NCBI RefSeq assembly: GCF_026344035.1
Contig: NZ_JAPKND010000001.1
Span: 682,001 to 746,000 of the forward strand
Direction of reading: 5' to 3'
Source: Alcaligenes endophyticus
GTDB taxonomy: Bacteria > Pseudomonadota > Gammaproteobacteria > Burkholderiales > Burkholderiaceae_B
DNA length: 64,000 nucleotides
A program made the translations under genes and the position numbers. The number at the start of each line of letters is the position of its first letter. Within the stretch, counting starts at the first letter, position 1. Under the pieces are notes generated by a model that was given only the letters and a program-made list of their open reading frames with translations, searched no databases and had not been told where the DNA came from. Of the stretch, positions 35,404-44,436 are shown in pieces.

Positions 35404-36522
35404 ATGCCTCACTACGACGCGATTGCTCCCTACCTAAAACAGTTGCCCTCGGACAGTGTAGAGGCGTGGAACACGCTACTGGCTCGCAGCCACGCCTTCA
35501 CGGTGCACTGGGGCGAACAACCTTGGCACTGCGAATGCCGGCCCTGCGACGCCGAGCCGGCTCTGACTGGCGCCGTTATTTACATCGATCTGCTCTGGAA
35601 TGAGCTGCCCTTAGTGCTACAACTGCCGCAAAGCGTTGTACGCCTTTGCTTAGAACAACTTGTTCCGCAGGCTCAGTTCCAGACGGTGCCTGCAGCCCTG
35701 ATCAATGCCGCGCTAGAAATTATGCTGGCGCAGCTAATGACACCACCCAGCAGCGATACTCACAATCTGCCTCTACGCGTACAACAACATCGTCTAGAGC
35801 AAGGTTGGCAACTAAGCCGCACGGCGTATAACTGGCAACTACAAATTGAACCCAAGCCCGGAGGCGCCGTACTGTATGGCTTAGTACAGTTCTCCGACCT
35901 TGCTTTGCGCAATATGGCCAACACGTGGCCCGACATGTTTACCCCTACTCCAAAAATTAGGCCCTTGCCTTGCATCAGCGTACCTATACGCGCGCGCTTG
36001 GGTCGAACCAACATCTCGTTCCAACAATTGCACTCCCTGCAGGTGGGCGATGTCATTGTTTTGGACGAGTATCTGGTCTCTACGGAGGGGGAGCTTTGGT
36101 TAGATACAGCAAGCCCACTTAGCCTGCGCGTTCGAGTCGAAAACTCGCGCTATTTAATTACCCAAGGATGGACCTCACTCATGAGCACCTCGTCAACCTC
36201 GCCTACTGATCACTTTACTCCTGAGTCAACACCAGATGATGCGGATCTTGAGCGGAAAGCCACTGATCACAGCGGTTCCGAGCCGCCCGTTGCGGCACTA
36301 GGTGAGTTACCCGTGCAGCTTAGTTTTGACTTGGGTGAGCGCCGCTTTACCTTAAGTGAATTACAAAACCTACAAGTGGGCCAAGTCTTTGATTTAGAGC
36401 GTCCTCTGAGTGACGGCGTGGTGCACATACGCGCTAACCAGTTACTGGTCGCTTATGGCGCGCTCATCAATATAGACGGGCGAGTAGGTGTACAAATATC
36501 GCGCCTGACCACCGAGCCATGA
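35404..36522 (+). CDS. sctQ: T3SS sorting-platform protein SctQ
   Basis: A 372-residue protein with two SpoA (C-ring) domains, about 195-255 (SVPIRARLGRTNISF, then LQVGDVIVLDEY) and about 300-370 (LPVQLSFDLGERRFTL, then LQVGQVFDLERPL). The ATG at 35404 lies four bases after the sctP stop. An in-frame ATG at 36181 (Met260), after an AAGGA, could produce a separate short C-terminal form, as known for YscQ. SctQ forms the cytoplasmic pods that bind SctL and substrates. Confidence 0.93.
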   Translation: MPHYDAIAPYLKQLPSDSVEAWNTLLARSHAFTVHWGEQPWHCECRPCDAEPALTGAVIYIDLLWNELPLVLQLPQSVVRLCLEQLVPQAQFQTVPAALINAALEIMLAQLMTPPSSDTHNLPLRVQQHRLEQGWQLSRTAYNWQLQIEPKPGGAVLYGLVQFSDLALRNMANTWPDMFTPTPKIRPLPCISVPIRARLGRTNISFQQLHSLQVGDVIVLDEYLVSTEGELWLDTASPLSLRVRVENSRYLITQGWTSLMSTSSTSPTDHFTPESTPDDADLERKATDHSGSEPPVAALGELPVQLSFDLGERRFTLSELQNLQVGQVFDLERPLSDGVVHIRANQLLVAYGALINIDGRVGVQISRLTTEP

Positions 36523-37187
36523 ATCCTAATTTTGACCCTATCAGTTTAGCCGGTGCATTAGCACTGCTAGCGCTGTTACCTATCGCGGCGATTTTAACCA
36601 CGTCATTTATTAAAATCGCCGTGGTGCTTATGCTGGTTAGAAATGCCTTGGGGGTGCAACAAGCGCCCCCCAACATGGCCTTATATGCGTTGGCTTTAAT
36701 TCTATCTGCGTACGTGATGGGGCCAGTCTTCACCGATATTGCTCAGCAACTGCAACTGGCGGCTCAATCGTCGGCACAAACAGGCCAAGGGATGGCTTTA
36801 CAATCATTACTTGACGGTTTAGCGCAAGGAATAGAACCGCTTAAAGCTTTTATGCTGCGCCATAGCGATATGCAGCACCGCGATTTTTTCATGCGTAGCG
36901 CACATTTACTCTGGGGCCCCGAGGCAGCTGCACAGCTAAAACCCGATAATTTATTGGTACTAGTACCCGCTTTCTTGGTCACTGAGCTGACCTCAGCCTT
37001 CAAAATAGGTTTTTTACTTTACCTGCCGTTTGTCATTATTGACCTTATTGTGTCCAATATTTTACTCGCTCTGGGCATGATGATGGTCTCGCCGGTAACG
37101 ATTTCGCTGCCGTTCAAACTTTTTCTCTTTGTTATGGTCGATGGCTGGAGCCGTCTTATACAAGGACTGGTGCTGTCTTATGCCTAA
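36519..37187 (+). CDS. sctR: T3SS export apparatus protein SctR
   Basis: A 222-residue membrane protein with four helices and conserved FKIGFLLYLPFVIIDLIV near residue 160. LTTSFIKIAVVLMLVRNALG near residue 28 is diagnostic. It forms the SctR5-SctS4-SctT1 gate. Its start overlaps the sctQ stop (ATGA). Confidence 0.97.
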   Translation: MNPNFDPISLAGALALLALLPIAAILTTSFIKIAVVLMLVRNALGVQQAPPNMALYALALILSAYVMGPVFTDIAQQLQLAAQSSAQTGQGMALQSLLDGLAQGIEPLKAFMLRHSDMQHRDFFMRSAHLLWGPEAAAQLKPDNLLVLVPAFLVTELTSAFKIGFLLYLPFVIIDLIVSNILLALGMMMVSPVTISLPFKLFLFVMVDGWSRLIQGLVLSYA

Positions 37188-37210
37188 TCATTGCCAACGG
37201 CGCTACTAAT

Positions 37211-37474
37211 ATGCAAGCTGCCGACATTTCCTCCTATTTGTCTCAGGCCCTTTATTTAGTGCTTTGGCTATCACTGCCGCCGATCGCTGTCGCAGCCATC
37301 GTGGGTACGCTATTTTCACTGTTTCAGGCCTTAACCCAAATTCAGGAGCAAACGCTCTCGTTTGCCATCAAGATGATCGCTGTGTTCATCACTATCTTGC
37401 TGACAGCACGCTGGCTAGGAGGAGAGCTGTACAACTACGCGCTGTCCATTTTCGACCTCCTCCACACTATCTGA
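37211..37474 (+). CDS. sctS: T3SS export apparatus protein SctS
   Basis: An 87-residue protein with two membrane helices joined by a short loop (FQALTQIQEQTLSF). Length and pattern are those of SctS/FliQ. It lies 23 bases after sctR and 10 bases before sctT. Confidence 0.96.
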   Translation: MQAADISSYLSQALYLVLWLSLPPIAVAAIVGTLFSLFQALTQIQEQTLSFAIKMIAVFITILLTARWLGGELYNYALSIFDLLHTI

Positions 37475-37484
37475 GCGTACAGAT

Positions 37485-38285
37485 ATGATTAACGGCGCAC
37501 AGTTTGCGGATATTCATGCTTTTCTCCAGACGCTGGCCCTAAGCCAGCCCCGGATAATAGCCGCATGCGCCTTATTGCCTATCTTCAGCCGGCAATTGCT
37601 ACCAGGACTTTTACGCTACGCCATTTGTGCAGCGTTAGGGCTCGTTCTCGTCCCTTTTCTGACACAACAACAGGCCTTGCTTGAGGTGCAAGGGCTAGGC
37701 TTAGTGGTGCTTCTCGTGAAGGAAGTATTTATTGGCTTTGCGCTTGGGTTTCTTTTCGTGTTTCCCTTTTGGATTTTTGAATTCATGGGCAATATTATCG
37801 ATACCCAGCGCGGTGCCAGCATTAGTGCCAGTTTCAACCCCGCTACGGGCAATGAAGCATCGCCTTTAGCCGTATTGCTGAATCAAGCCTTTATGGTTTT
37901 TTTCATGCTCAGCGGCGGGCTAACGCTGATGCTTTCGATACTGTATGACAGCTATCTGATCTGGGGCATCCATGAGTTCTATCCACGCTTACACCCCCAA
38001 CAACTGCCTTTACTGCTACAACAGTTCAATCGCATGATGCAGCTCACCGTGCTATTTGCAGCACCCGCCATGATTGCCATGCTGTTAGCCGAACTCGGAC
38101 TAGGGCTAGTGAACCGCTTTGCCCCCCAACTGCAGGTGTTTTTCTTGGCCATGCCCATAAAAAGTGCCTTGGCAGTGTTGATCATGATTATCTACGCGCC
38201 CGCTTTATTCGAATATGGTGCCCAGTTATTCACCGCCTATGAGGACATACTGCCTCTTTACGACTCCGGGTGGAGGGCGCCATGA
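37485..38285 (+). CDS. sctT: T3SS export apparatus protein SctT
   Basis: A 266-residue membrane protein of the FliR/SctT family. The motif EFMGNIIDTQRGAS near residue 100 and GNEASPLAVLLNQAF are characteristic. It caps the export gate as a single copy. Its stop overlaps the start of sctU. Confidence 0.96.
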   Translation: MINGAQFADIHAFLQTLALSQPRIIAACALLPIFSRQLLPGLLRYAICAALGLVLVPFLTQQQALLEVQGLGLVVLLVKEVFIGFALGFLFVFPFWIFEFMGNIIDTQRGASISASFNPATGNEASPLAVLLNQAFMVFFMLSGGLTLMLSILYDSYLIWGIHEFYPRLHPQQLPLLLQQFNRMMQLTVLFAAPAMIAMLLAELGLGLVNRFAPQLQVFFLAMPIKSALAVLIMIIYAPALFEYGAQLFTAYEDILPLYDSGWRAP

Positions 38286-39349
38286 GTGGACAAAAAACAG
38301 AACAGCCCACCCACAAGAAGCTACGTGATGCGCGCAAACAGGGCAATATTTCTCATAGTAAAGACTTTACCCAAACATTATTAGTGATCGCTTTACTGGG
38401 CTATTTATGGCTCAACAGTAGCAACATCACAGATGGCTTCAGTCGCTTGATACTAGCCCCTACACGCGCTTTGCATATGGAGTTCGAGCATGCTTGGCCG
38501 TTAGTACTGCAAGAAGTGCTACGCGAGGCGGTGTGGCTAGCTTTACCCTTTTTATTAATTACCTTGATTATCGGCTTTTTTGCTGAGTTTCTGCAGGTTG
38601 GCATTGTATTAGCCTTTGAAAAGCTCAAACCCTCAGGCAAAAAACTTAATGTTGTGGAGAACTTAAAGAATATTTTCTCCAAGAAAAGCTTAATGGAATT
38701 CCTGAAGTCGGTATTAAAAATCACCCTGCTTTTTGTACTGGTTTTTTTAGTCATACGTGATGCCCTACCGCAATTGGCACGCATCCCGCACAGTGGTATC
38801 GCAGGCCTTGAGGTAGCGCTAGGCAGCCTTTTAAAAGTACTGCTGATTAATGTGGCATTGGGTTATACCGTAATTGCTGTCGCCGACCTTGCTTGGCAAC
38901 GCTTTCAGTATCGGCGTGGCCTGATGATGAGCAAACAAGAGGTCAAGCAAGAATATAAAGAAATGGAAGGTGACCCCTACATTAAAAGTAAGCGCAAACA
39001 ATTACACCAAGAAATGAGCATGCAATCGAATGCTGCACAAACCAGTAAAGCCTCTGTGCTGCTAACAAACCCTACCCACTATGCGGTGGCTTTGTACTAC
39101 CAGGAAGAGGAAACTCCCTTGCCCCTTATTTTAGCGATGGGGCAAGGCCACGTAGCACAGCAAATGATCAAAATAGCAAGCGCTCATCAGATACCTATTA
39201 TGCGCGATGTGCCATTAACTCGCGCCCTGATTGCCCAGGGTGAACTTGAACAATACATTCCTGAACCCCTTATTGAAGCAGTTGCTGAAGTGTTAAAGCT
39301 ACTGCGTGAACTAGAACCGACCTACAGCTATGAGCCACCCACACGCTAA
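38282..39349 (+). CDS. sctU: T3SS substrate-switch protein SctU
   Basis: A 355-residue protein with four membrane helices and a cytoplasmic domain. The self-cleavage site NPTH is present (LLTNPTHYAVAL, near residue 262). The N-terminus, GQKTEQPTHKKLRDARKQG, is typical. The ATG at 38282 overlaps the sctT stop. Cleavage at NPTH permits the switch from needle to translocator export. Confidence 0.97.
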   Translation: MSGQKTEQPTHKKLRDARKQGNISHSKDFTQTLLVIALLGYLWLNSSNITDGFSRLILAPTRALHMEFEHAWPLVLQEVLREAVWLALPFLLITLIIGFFAEFLQVGIVLAFEKLKPSGKKLNVVENLKNIFSKKSLMEFLKSVLKITLLFVLVFLVIRDALPQLARIPHSGIAGLEVALGSLLKVLLINVALGYTVIAVADLAWQRFQYRRGLMMSKQEVKQEYKEMEGDPYIKSKRKQLHQEMSMQSNAAQTSKASVLLTNPTHYAVALYYQEEETPLPLILAMGQGHVAQQMIKIASAHQIPIMRDVPLTRALIAQGELEQYIPEPLIEAVAEVLKLLRELEPTYSYEPPTR

Positions 39350-41150
39350 ACGTCCTGTACGTAGCCAGGCCTCTTTGGCCGCACGTATGAAAACTCTCAC
39401 TACGCCCCTCACCTTATCCTTAACTAAACTAAGTATAGGACTCGGGCTTTCCTTAGCCTTGGGCTCGACGGCCCACGCCCAACAGACGCCTTGGCCGAAT
39501 GCCAACTATACCTATTACGCACAAGATGAAACGCTGAATACAGTGCTGGGCGAATTCGCCGCCGGCTTTAGCCTTGCGCTACGTATTAGTCCCAAGCTCA
39601 ATGCCTTGGTTAACGGTAGCTTTAATACTGCCACCCCTACCGAATTTTTAAATCGTTTAGGCGGTGTATATGGCTTTAACTGGTATGTACACGCAGGCAC
39701 GCTTTACATCAGCCCAGCCAATGAGCAAAGTACAGAAAGCATCGAGTTACCTGATGGCTCCATCGCTGACTTGCGGCAAGCCCTTACACAAATGGGCGTT
39801 TTAGACCCACGCTTTGGCTGGGGAGAGCTGCCAGAACAAGGGCTGGCCTTGGTATCCGGGCCCCCTTCGTATGTTGCTCTGGTCAAGCGCACAGTAGCCG
39901 CCTTGCCCAAAGGTGAGAGCGGACAAGAGGTAGCGGTATTCAAGTTACGGCACGCTTCGGTAAACGATCGCAGCGTCAGTTACCGCGACACACAAATTAC
40001 CACTCCCGGTGTCGCCAGCATATTGCGGGGCCTTATGTCAGGTACGAACTCTGGTGAGCAGGCGCTAACCACCGTTGCTCCACCCTCGAAAGATCAGGCC
40101 GAAGACACCGCGGACACTCAAAAAGTAGCGGCGGCTCCAACCGCCGCCCGCTCACTGAATCGTCGCCAACGCGAACCATCGATACAATCCGATGCACGCT
40201 TAAATGCAATTATCGTGCAAGATATTCCTAGCCGCATCCCTTTATATCGCCAGCTTATTGCCCAGCTTGATGTACCCAGTACATTGATTGAGATCGAAGC
40301 GATGATCGTTGATGTGAATGCTGAGGTGGTCGGCGAACTTGGGGTAACCTGGGGTGCGCGCTCGGGCAATACCAGTTTCGGTTATGGCAATATGGGGCTA
40401 TCACCCTCTTCCGGCTTGCCGCTCAGCGCAGGAGCAGGAGCCACGCCAGGGCTGATTGGTTTGAGTGTGGGTAATAACTTGGTCGCCCGTTTACGTGCGT
40501 TAGAAGGTAGAGGAGATGCCCAAATTCTGTCACAGCCCTCTATCCTAACCACCGACAATCTTGGTGCCATGATAGATCTATCCGAAACGTTTTATATTCA
40601 AACTCGGGGTGAACGCGTGGCTGAGGTCACCCCTGTCATCGTCGGCACGTCGTTGCGCGTGACTCCCCGCTATATACGGGGTACCAATGAGTCCCAAGTA
40701 GAGTTAGCCATTGATATCGAAGATGGTCAGATTCAAGAAGAGCGTAAAATTGACAATCTACCGACCGTGCGTAAAAGCAATGTTAGTACGCTCGCCATCG
40801 TTTCCGATACGCAAACACTGCTCATTGGGGGCTACAACACCAGCCAAGAGTCAGAGCGCGTGGATAAGGTCCCTTTGTTGGGTGACATTCCTGGCTTAGG
40901 TATATTGTTTTCCAGTCGCTCAAAAAGCTGGCAGCGACGTGAGCGTTTGTTCTTAATACGTCCACGCATCGTTTCTATTGATGGGGCTCGCATTACCCGC
41001 CCTGATATGGATACCATCGAAGCGCAACAACGCTTTAGCCAAGACGAAGCAGACCGAGAAATTCAGCGTCGTAGGTTGCAACAGTTGCACATTGCCCCGT
41101 CGGTAAAACTGACTGCCTATGACAAAAAGCCCAAGTGGGCGTCAGACTGA
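39330..41150 (+). CDS. sctC: T3SS outer-membrane secretin SctC
   Basis: A 606-residue secretin. N-terminal periplasmic N-domains (residues about 60-280) precede the secretin core with EIEAMIVDVNAEVVGELGV (near 315) and the C-terminal VPLLGDIPGLGILFSS signature. A signal peptide lies near residues 20-50 (LGLSLALGSTAHA). The ATG at 39387 gives a normal signal peptide and may be the true start; the one at 39330 overlaps sctU. It is the last gene of the operon and is convergent with the sigma gene. Confidence 0.94.
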   Translation: MSHPHAKRPVRSQASLAARMKTLTTPLTLSLTKLSIGLGLSLALGSTAHAQQTPWPNANYTYYAQDETLNTVLGEFAAGFSLALRISPKLNALVNGSFNTATPTEFLNRLGGVYGFNWYVHAGTLYISPANEQSTESIELPDGSIADLRQALTQMGVLDPRFGWGELPEQGLALVSGPPSYVALVKRTVAALPKGESGQEVAVFKLRHASVNDRSVSYRDTQITTPGVASILRGLMSGTNSGEQALTTVAPPSKDQAEDTADTQKVAAAPTAARSLNRRQREPSIQSDARLNAIIVQDIPSRIPLYRQLIAQLDVPSTLIEIEAMIVDVNAEVVGELGVTWGARSGNTSFGYGNMGLSPSSGLPLSAGAGATPGLIGLSVGNNLVARLRALEGRGDAQILSQPSILTTDNLGAMIDLSETFYIQTRGERVAEVTPVIVGTSLRVTPRYIRGTNESQVELAIDIEDGQIQEERKIDNLPTVRKSNVSTLAIVSDTQTLLIGGYNTSQESERVDKVPLLGDIPGLGILFSSRSKSWQRRERLFLIRPRIVSIDGARITRPDMDTIEAQQRFSQDEADREIQRRRLQQLHIAPSVKLTAYDKKPKWASD

Positions 41151-41165
41151 ATACAGCTAGCCGGC

Positions 41166-41191
41166 AGGTTGATCTATCAACAGATCAACCT
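41166..41191. terminator. Hairpin between sctC and the convergent sigma gene
   Basis: A perfect 10-base inverted repeat (aggttgatct at 41166-41175 and agatcaacct at 41182-41191) with a 6-base loop. It lies 15 bases after the sctC stop and reaches into the stop codon of the sigma gene. Neither side has a strong T-run, so termination is plausible for both convergent genes but not certain. Confidence 0.5.
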
Positions 41192-41753
41192 AGTCGTCTA
41201 ATACCCCACGAGCTTGCAATTTTTGTTTCAACGCAGCTCGCGCACGCGACAAACGACTACGAATGGTACCCACCGGGACACTGAGCAACGCAGCGGCTTC
41301 TTCATAGCTAACGTCCTCAATGCCTACTAAAAGTAAGAGTTCGCGCATATGTTCGGGCAACTCTTGCAGCTCTGCGTGTAACGCCGCCAGCATTTGGCCT
41401 TGCTCAAGCTGATCATCAGGCGAGAGCATTTCTGACTCGCTACTTTCCAACGGCCCATCGTCTAGGAACTCGTAGCGCCGCTCGGGCGCACGCGATAAGT
41501 AATTACGCACTAAGTTCAAGGCAATACCGTACAACCACGTGGAAAGCTGCGATTCACCACGAAAATTACGATAAGAACTGACTGCTTCAACGAAGGCCTG
41601 CTGAGTGAGTTCCTCGGCCTCCGTACCGTGGCCAATGTGCTTGACTATAAAACGATATAGACGCGTTGAGTGTTCTTGCACCAGGTCTCGGAACAATAAG
41701 TCTTCTTCTGTTTGAGCCAATGAGTTAGGCTGTTTTTGAGTTTTGTTCAGCAT
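41190..41753 (-). CDS. btrS: ECF sigma factor of the T3SS (BtrS/HrpL-type role)
   Basis: A 187-residue ECF sigma factor. Region 2 has YRFIVKHIGHGTEAEELTQQ and TWLYGIALNLVRNYL (about residues 30-85); region 4 has LPEHMRELLLLVGIEDVSYEE and a helix-turn-helix ending VGTIRSRLSRARAAL. The ATG at 41753 gives a normal N-terminus; a TTG at 41771 is another possibility. Bordetella BtrS controls the bsc locus from a similar place. The GGAAC-N15-GTTAC sites P1-P6 are the expected target of such a sigma factor, but its own upstream region has none. Control by the STAS/kinase/phosphatase module is inferred. Confidence 0.9.
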   Translation of the reverse strand: MLNKTQKQPNSLAQTEEDLLFRDLVQEHSTRLYRFIVKHIGHGTEAEELTQQAFVEAVSSYRNFRGESQLSTWLYGIALNLVRNYLSRAPERRYEFLDDGPLESSESEMLSPDDQLEQGQMLAALHAELQELPEHMRELLLLVGIEDVSYEEAAALLSVPVGTIRSRLSRARAALKQKLQARGVLDD

Positions 41754-41771
41754 ATCCAGGAATGCGAGCAA

Positions 41772-42197
41772 CTACGATCTATGTACAGTTTATCAATCAA
41801 ATAACAGAGAAATTATTCCGCATCAATGTTACTGCAAGAATAAAAATGTCAAGTACAGACATGAATAAACATAGAGTACTACAAGACACTACTTGAATGA
41901 CAGTCAAAATAAAACCTTCATCAAGATTTATCTGGCCTTTTTGCACTACAAGGCATAGTGACACGTAATACTTCCAGGGCGGCGAAGCCCTTATTTCTAT
42001 AACTTAACGCTTCTTAAAAGCACACTATAGAAAAAAAAACCTACTTCGACGACAATATCTTTTAGGAGGCGTTTAATTTTTTATGAAACTTAAACGTAGG
42101 CTCTGTTACTCAGTCTATGAATGCATAACTTAGTTCGATGACAAAAACTCGTTACATGCCACCCTCTTTTGACGTCTTGACCGGATAACCCGCCCTT
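41772..42197. other. Long intergenic region upstream of the sigma gene and the 191-residue gene
   Basis: 426 bases, AT-rich, between two divergent genes. It contains the P6 element at 42085-42110. The sigma-gene side shows no clear match to the GGAAC-N15-GTTAC pattern, so that gene likely has a different promoter. An AGGAGG at 42064-42069 lies 13 bases before an ATG that opens a 16-codon frame overlapping P6; this is probably chance. Confidence 0.6.
42085..42110 (+). promoter_or_regulatory. ECF-type promoter near-match P6 upstream of the 191-residue gene
   Basis: GAAAC at 42085-42089 and GTTACT at 42105-42110 are separated by 15 bases. The first half differs by one base (GAAAC instead of GGAAC); the second half and the CAG after it match P4 closely. 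It points toward the gene that starts 88 bases later. Confidence 0.6.
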
Positions 42198-42773
42198 ATG
42201 AGCATCTCATCTTCCACGCATTTAACGACGGCCGGCCCGTCATTACAAGCTTTCGAAGAAGCTGCCGCACAGCAATCGGACATCTATTTAGATGGCAACC
42301 GTCTGGTCGTGCTCGATCAAGGCCAGCTTCCTTCCGGACGCCGTGTTGAGTGGGTGCAAACAAACAATGACGCTAGTCAGGCCTTTTTGGATGCCCTTCA
42401 ACGCAATTACGGTGCAGGATTAAGTCAAGCCGTTGCCAGTGAGTTAAATCTGTCGCCGGCGCCAGGCCAAGCCTTAAGCTCACGCACGGTGCAGGCTGCG
42501 CTGCACATGCTGGATGTCGCTCAGCAGGCGCTAAGCGGGGTGGACTTTTTCACTCAACTACAGCTTTCCGCTACCGCACACACTGAAAACTTTAATCAGG
42601 CCTGTCGCGCCGTAGACATAGCACCCGAACAGCTTGACGATCAGCAACGCCAACAGATCGACCTTGCCATGGATAAACATTTCCAAACGGCAAGCATCAA
42701 TGGGCACAGCCCAGTTAGCCCCCAGCAAGCCGCTACGTGGTTACAGGCCATTTTGCAGCACATCAATCGCTAA
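42198..42773 (+). CDS. Unknown 191-residue protein, candidate T3SS substrate
   Basis: I do not recognise this protein. It is helical and polar, rich in Ser/Thr/Gln, with a serine-rich N-terminus (MSISSSTHLTTAGPS), as many T3SS substrates have. There is no signal peptide, membrane segment or enzyme motif. The segment from about 90 to 180 is helical (VQAALHMLDVAQQALSG). It lies next to the sigma gene and behind P6, so it probably belongs to the T3SS regulon. Effector, effector chaperone or regulator are all possible; effector is favoured by the N-terminus. A hairpin follows it. Confidence 0.6.
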   Translation: MSISSSTHLTTAGPSLQAFEEAAAQQSDIYLDGNRLVVLDQGQLPSGRRVEWVQTNNDASQAFLDALQRNYGAGLSQAVASELNLSPAPGQALSSRTVQAALHMLDVAQQALSGVDFFTQLQLSATAHTENFNQACRAVDIAPEQLDDQQRQQIDLAMDKHFQTASINGHSPVSPQQAATWLQAILQHINR

Positions 42774-42789
42774 GCACCCTAAAGTAAAG

Positions 42790-42820
42790 ACGACGCCTAT
42801 CCTATACAGATAGGCGTCGT
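42790..42820. terminator. Strong hairpin between convergent 191-residue and transporter genes
   Basis: A perfect 12-base inverted repeat (acgacgcctatc at 42790-42801 and gataggcgtcgt at 42809-42820) with a 7-base loop. It lies 17 bases after the 191-residue gene and 22 bases from the end of the convergent transporter gene. On the minus strand it is followed by CTTTACTTT. It should serve as a bidirectional terminator. Confidence 0.75.
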
Positions 42821-42841
42821 ACAAACGGACTGCGTTGCTCG

Positions 42842-44209
42842 CTACACCCCCATCGGAAATACCTTATGCTCGGCGCTGTCTTTACGTCGGCGCATTTCTT
42901 CTGGATTATCGAGCCAATTGGGGCCGTGGTTATTAAGCAAAAATACATAGACAGCCAAGGAGACCATAATAAGCACGGTGACATACACCATAAACATCGT
43001 GTCATGCCCCCCTTTTACCGCTGCCGAATATAGTACAGGCGCTGTGCCCCCAAACACTGAGTTGGCGATGGCATAACCGAAACCAACCCCTAAGGCACGT
43101 ATATGAGTGGGAAACAGCTCTGCTTTGACTACGGCGTTAATAGAGGTGTAACCGGTAAGAATAATGAAGCCCATCGTCAAAATAGCAAAAGACACCCAAG
43201 GATTCGTCGTCTGCGGCAAAACAGTGAAAATCACCCAAGTAAACAGCGTGCCGCCAATGCCAAAAAACACCAGCAAGCTACGCCGGCCCACACGATCTGC
43301 TACATAGCCCCCTAATGGTTGCAATAACATAAGAATGGTTAGCGTGATTAAAGACACCACCGCCCCCATGACCGGACTACTTTGTGCAAACGTTTGCTTA
43401 ATGATGTTGGGCCCATTAACCGAATAGGCATAAAACGCCACGGTGCCCCCCATAGTCACCAGAAAACACGCCAATAGCTCTTTCCAGTATTGACTCAGCA
43501 ATTCGGCCATCGAGCCAGAATGCTTGTCTTTTTGGGCATTTTGCATCGCATCTGAGCTCATGGATTCGTCCATGGTACGGCGCATCCAAAGCACGACTAA
43601 AGCACCTACGCCCCCCAACCCAAACGCTAATCGCCATCCCCAGTCAGAAATGTGCTCGTGAGATGTCGATAACAATAAGGCTAGAAATAAAGCTTGGGCT
43701 AAAACATGCCCGCCTACCAGCGTGACATACTGGAAGGAAGCTAAAAAGCTCCTATGCTTGGGCACAGCCGCTTCGCTTAAGTATGTAGCGGAAGTGCCAT
43801 ATTCACCGCCAGTCGCAAAGCCTTGCACAAGGCGACATAAAATCAAAATAACAGCAGCCCAAACACCAATTGATAACTGTGTAGGCGTGATGGCGATCAC
43901 AAATGAACACAAGGACATCATGGTGACGGACAGACTCAAAGCGGCTCTACGCCCCTTACGATCAGCATAGCGCCCAAAGTACCAAGAGCCTACGGGACGC
44001 ATCAGAAATGTCAGCGCAAAAATTGCCCAAATGTAGACATCAGCGTTTTTGTCGTTTGCACTGAAAAAGTGATGCTCAAACGATGCCGCAAAAACGGAGT
44101 ACACGTAAACGTCGTACCACTCGACCAAGTTACCCGACGAGCCTTTAATAATATTGGAGACCGAGCGTCGTAACTCGGACGGTGCGTGGTTTGCAGCAAT
44201 GTCTGTCAT
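42842..44209 (-). CDS. MHS-family MFS transporter, KgtP/ProP-like
   Basis: A 455-residue transporter with twelve membrane helices. The segments NLVEWYDVYVYSVFAASF and ATGGEYGTSATYLSE and the loop GRYADRKGRRAAL place it in the metabolite:H+ symporter group, which takes up dicarboxylates, osmolytes and related compounds. The ATG at 44209 follows a GGAGAG site; the frame extends 27 residues further upstream without family support. The substrate (for example 2-oxoglutarate) is a guess. It has no obvious link to the T3SS. Confidence 0.85.
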   Translation of the reverse strand: MTDIAANHAPSELRRSVSNIIKGSSGNLVEWYDVYVYSVFAASFEHHFFSANDKNADVYIWAIFALTFLMRPVGSWYFGRYADRKGRRAALSLSVTMMSLCSFVIAITPTQLSIGVWAAVILILCRLVQGFATGGEYGTSATYLSEAAVPKHRSFLASFQYVTLVGGHVLAQALFLALLLSTSHEHISDWGWRLAFGLGGVGALVVLWMRRTMDESMSSDAMQNAQKDKHSGSMAELLSQYWKELLACFLVTMGGTVAFYAYSVNGPNIIKQTFAQSSPVMGAVVSLITLTILMLLQPLGGYVADRVGRRSLLVFFGIGGTLFTWVIFTVLPQTTNPWVSFAILTMGFIILTGYTSINAVVKAELFPTHIRALGVGFGYAIANSVFGGTAPVLYSAAVKGGHDTMFMVYVTVLIMVSLAVYVFLLNNHGPNWLDNPEEMRRRKDSAEHKVFPMGV

Positions 44210-44436
44210 TTCTACTCTCCGAGCAGGTGTAGGTGGAGAAAGCGTCATGAGAAGCGGCGCTGGGCATAAGACCCATGCTAGCAAAACCAAGCGAAGTCTG
44301 TTTCTTTAAATGCATATCCTTTTGTTGCCAAACTTTGCTGTATCTACCACAGTATTTTCGTTACAAAGGTTAAGAAACATAAACCTAATGAAATAAAGGT
44401 ATCATTTTACTTTTCTTAACTTTTTGGATTAACTCT

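Noticed and set aside
42064-42133. AGGAGG followed by a 16-codon frame overlapping P6
   Set aside because: The ribosome site is 13 bases from the ATG, too far, and the tiny frame shows no leader-peptide pattern such as repeated codons.
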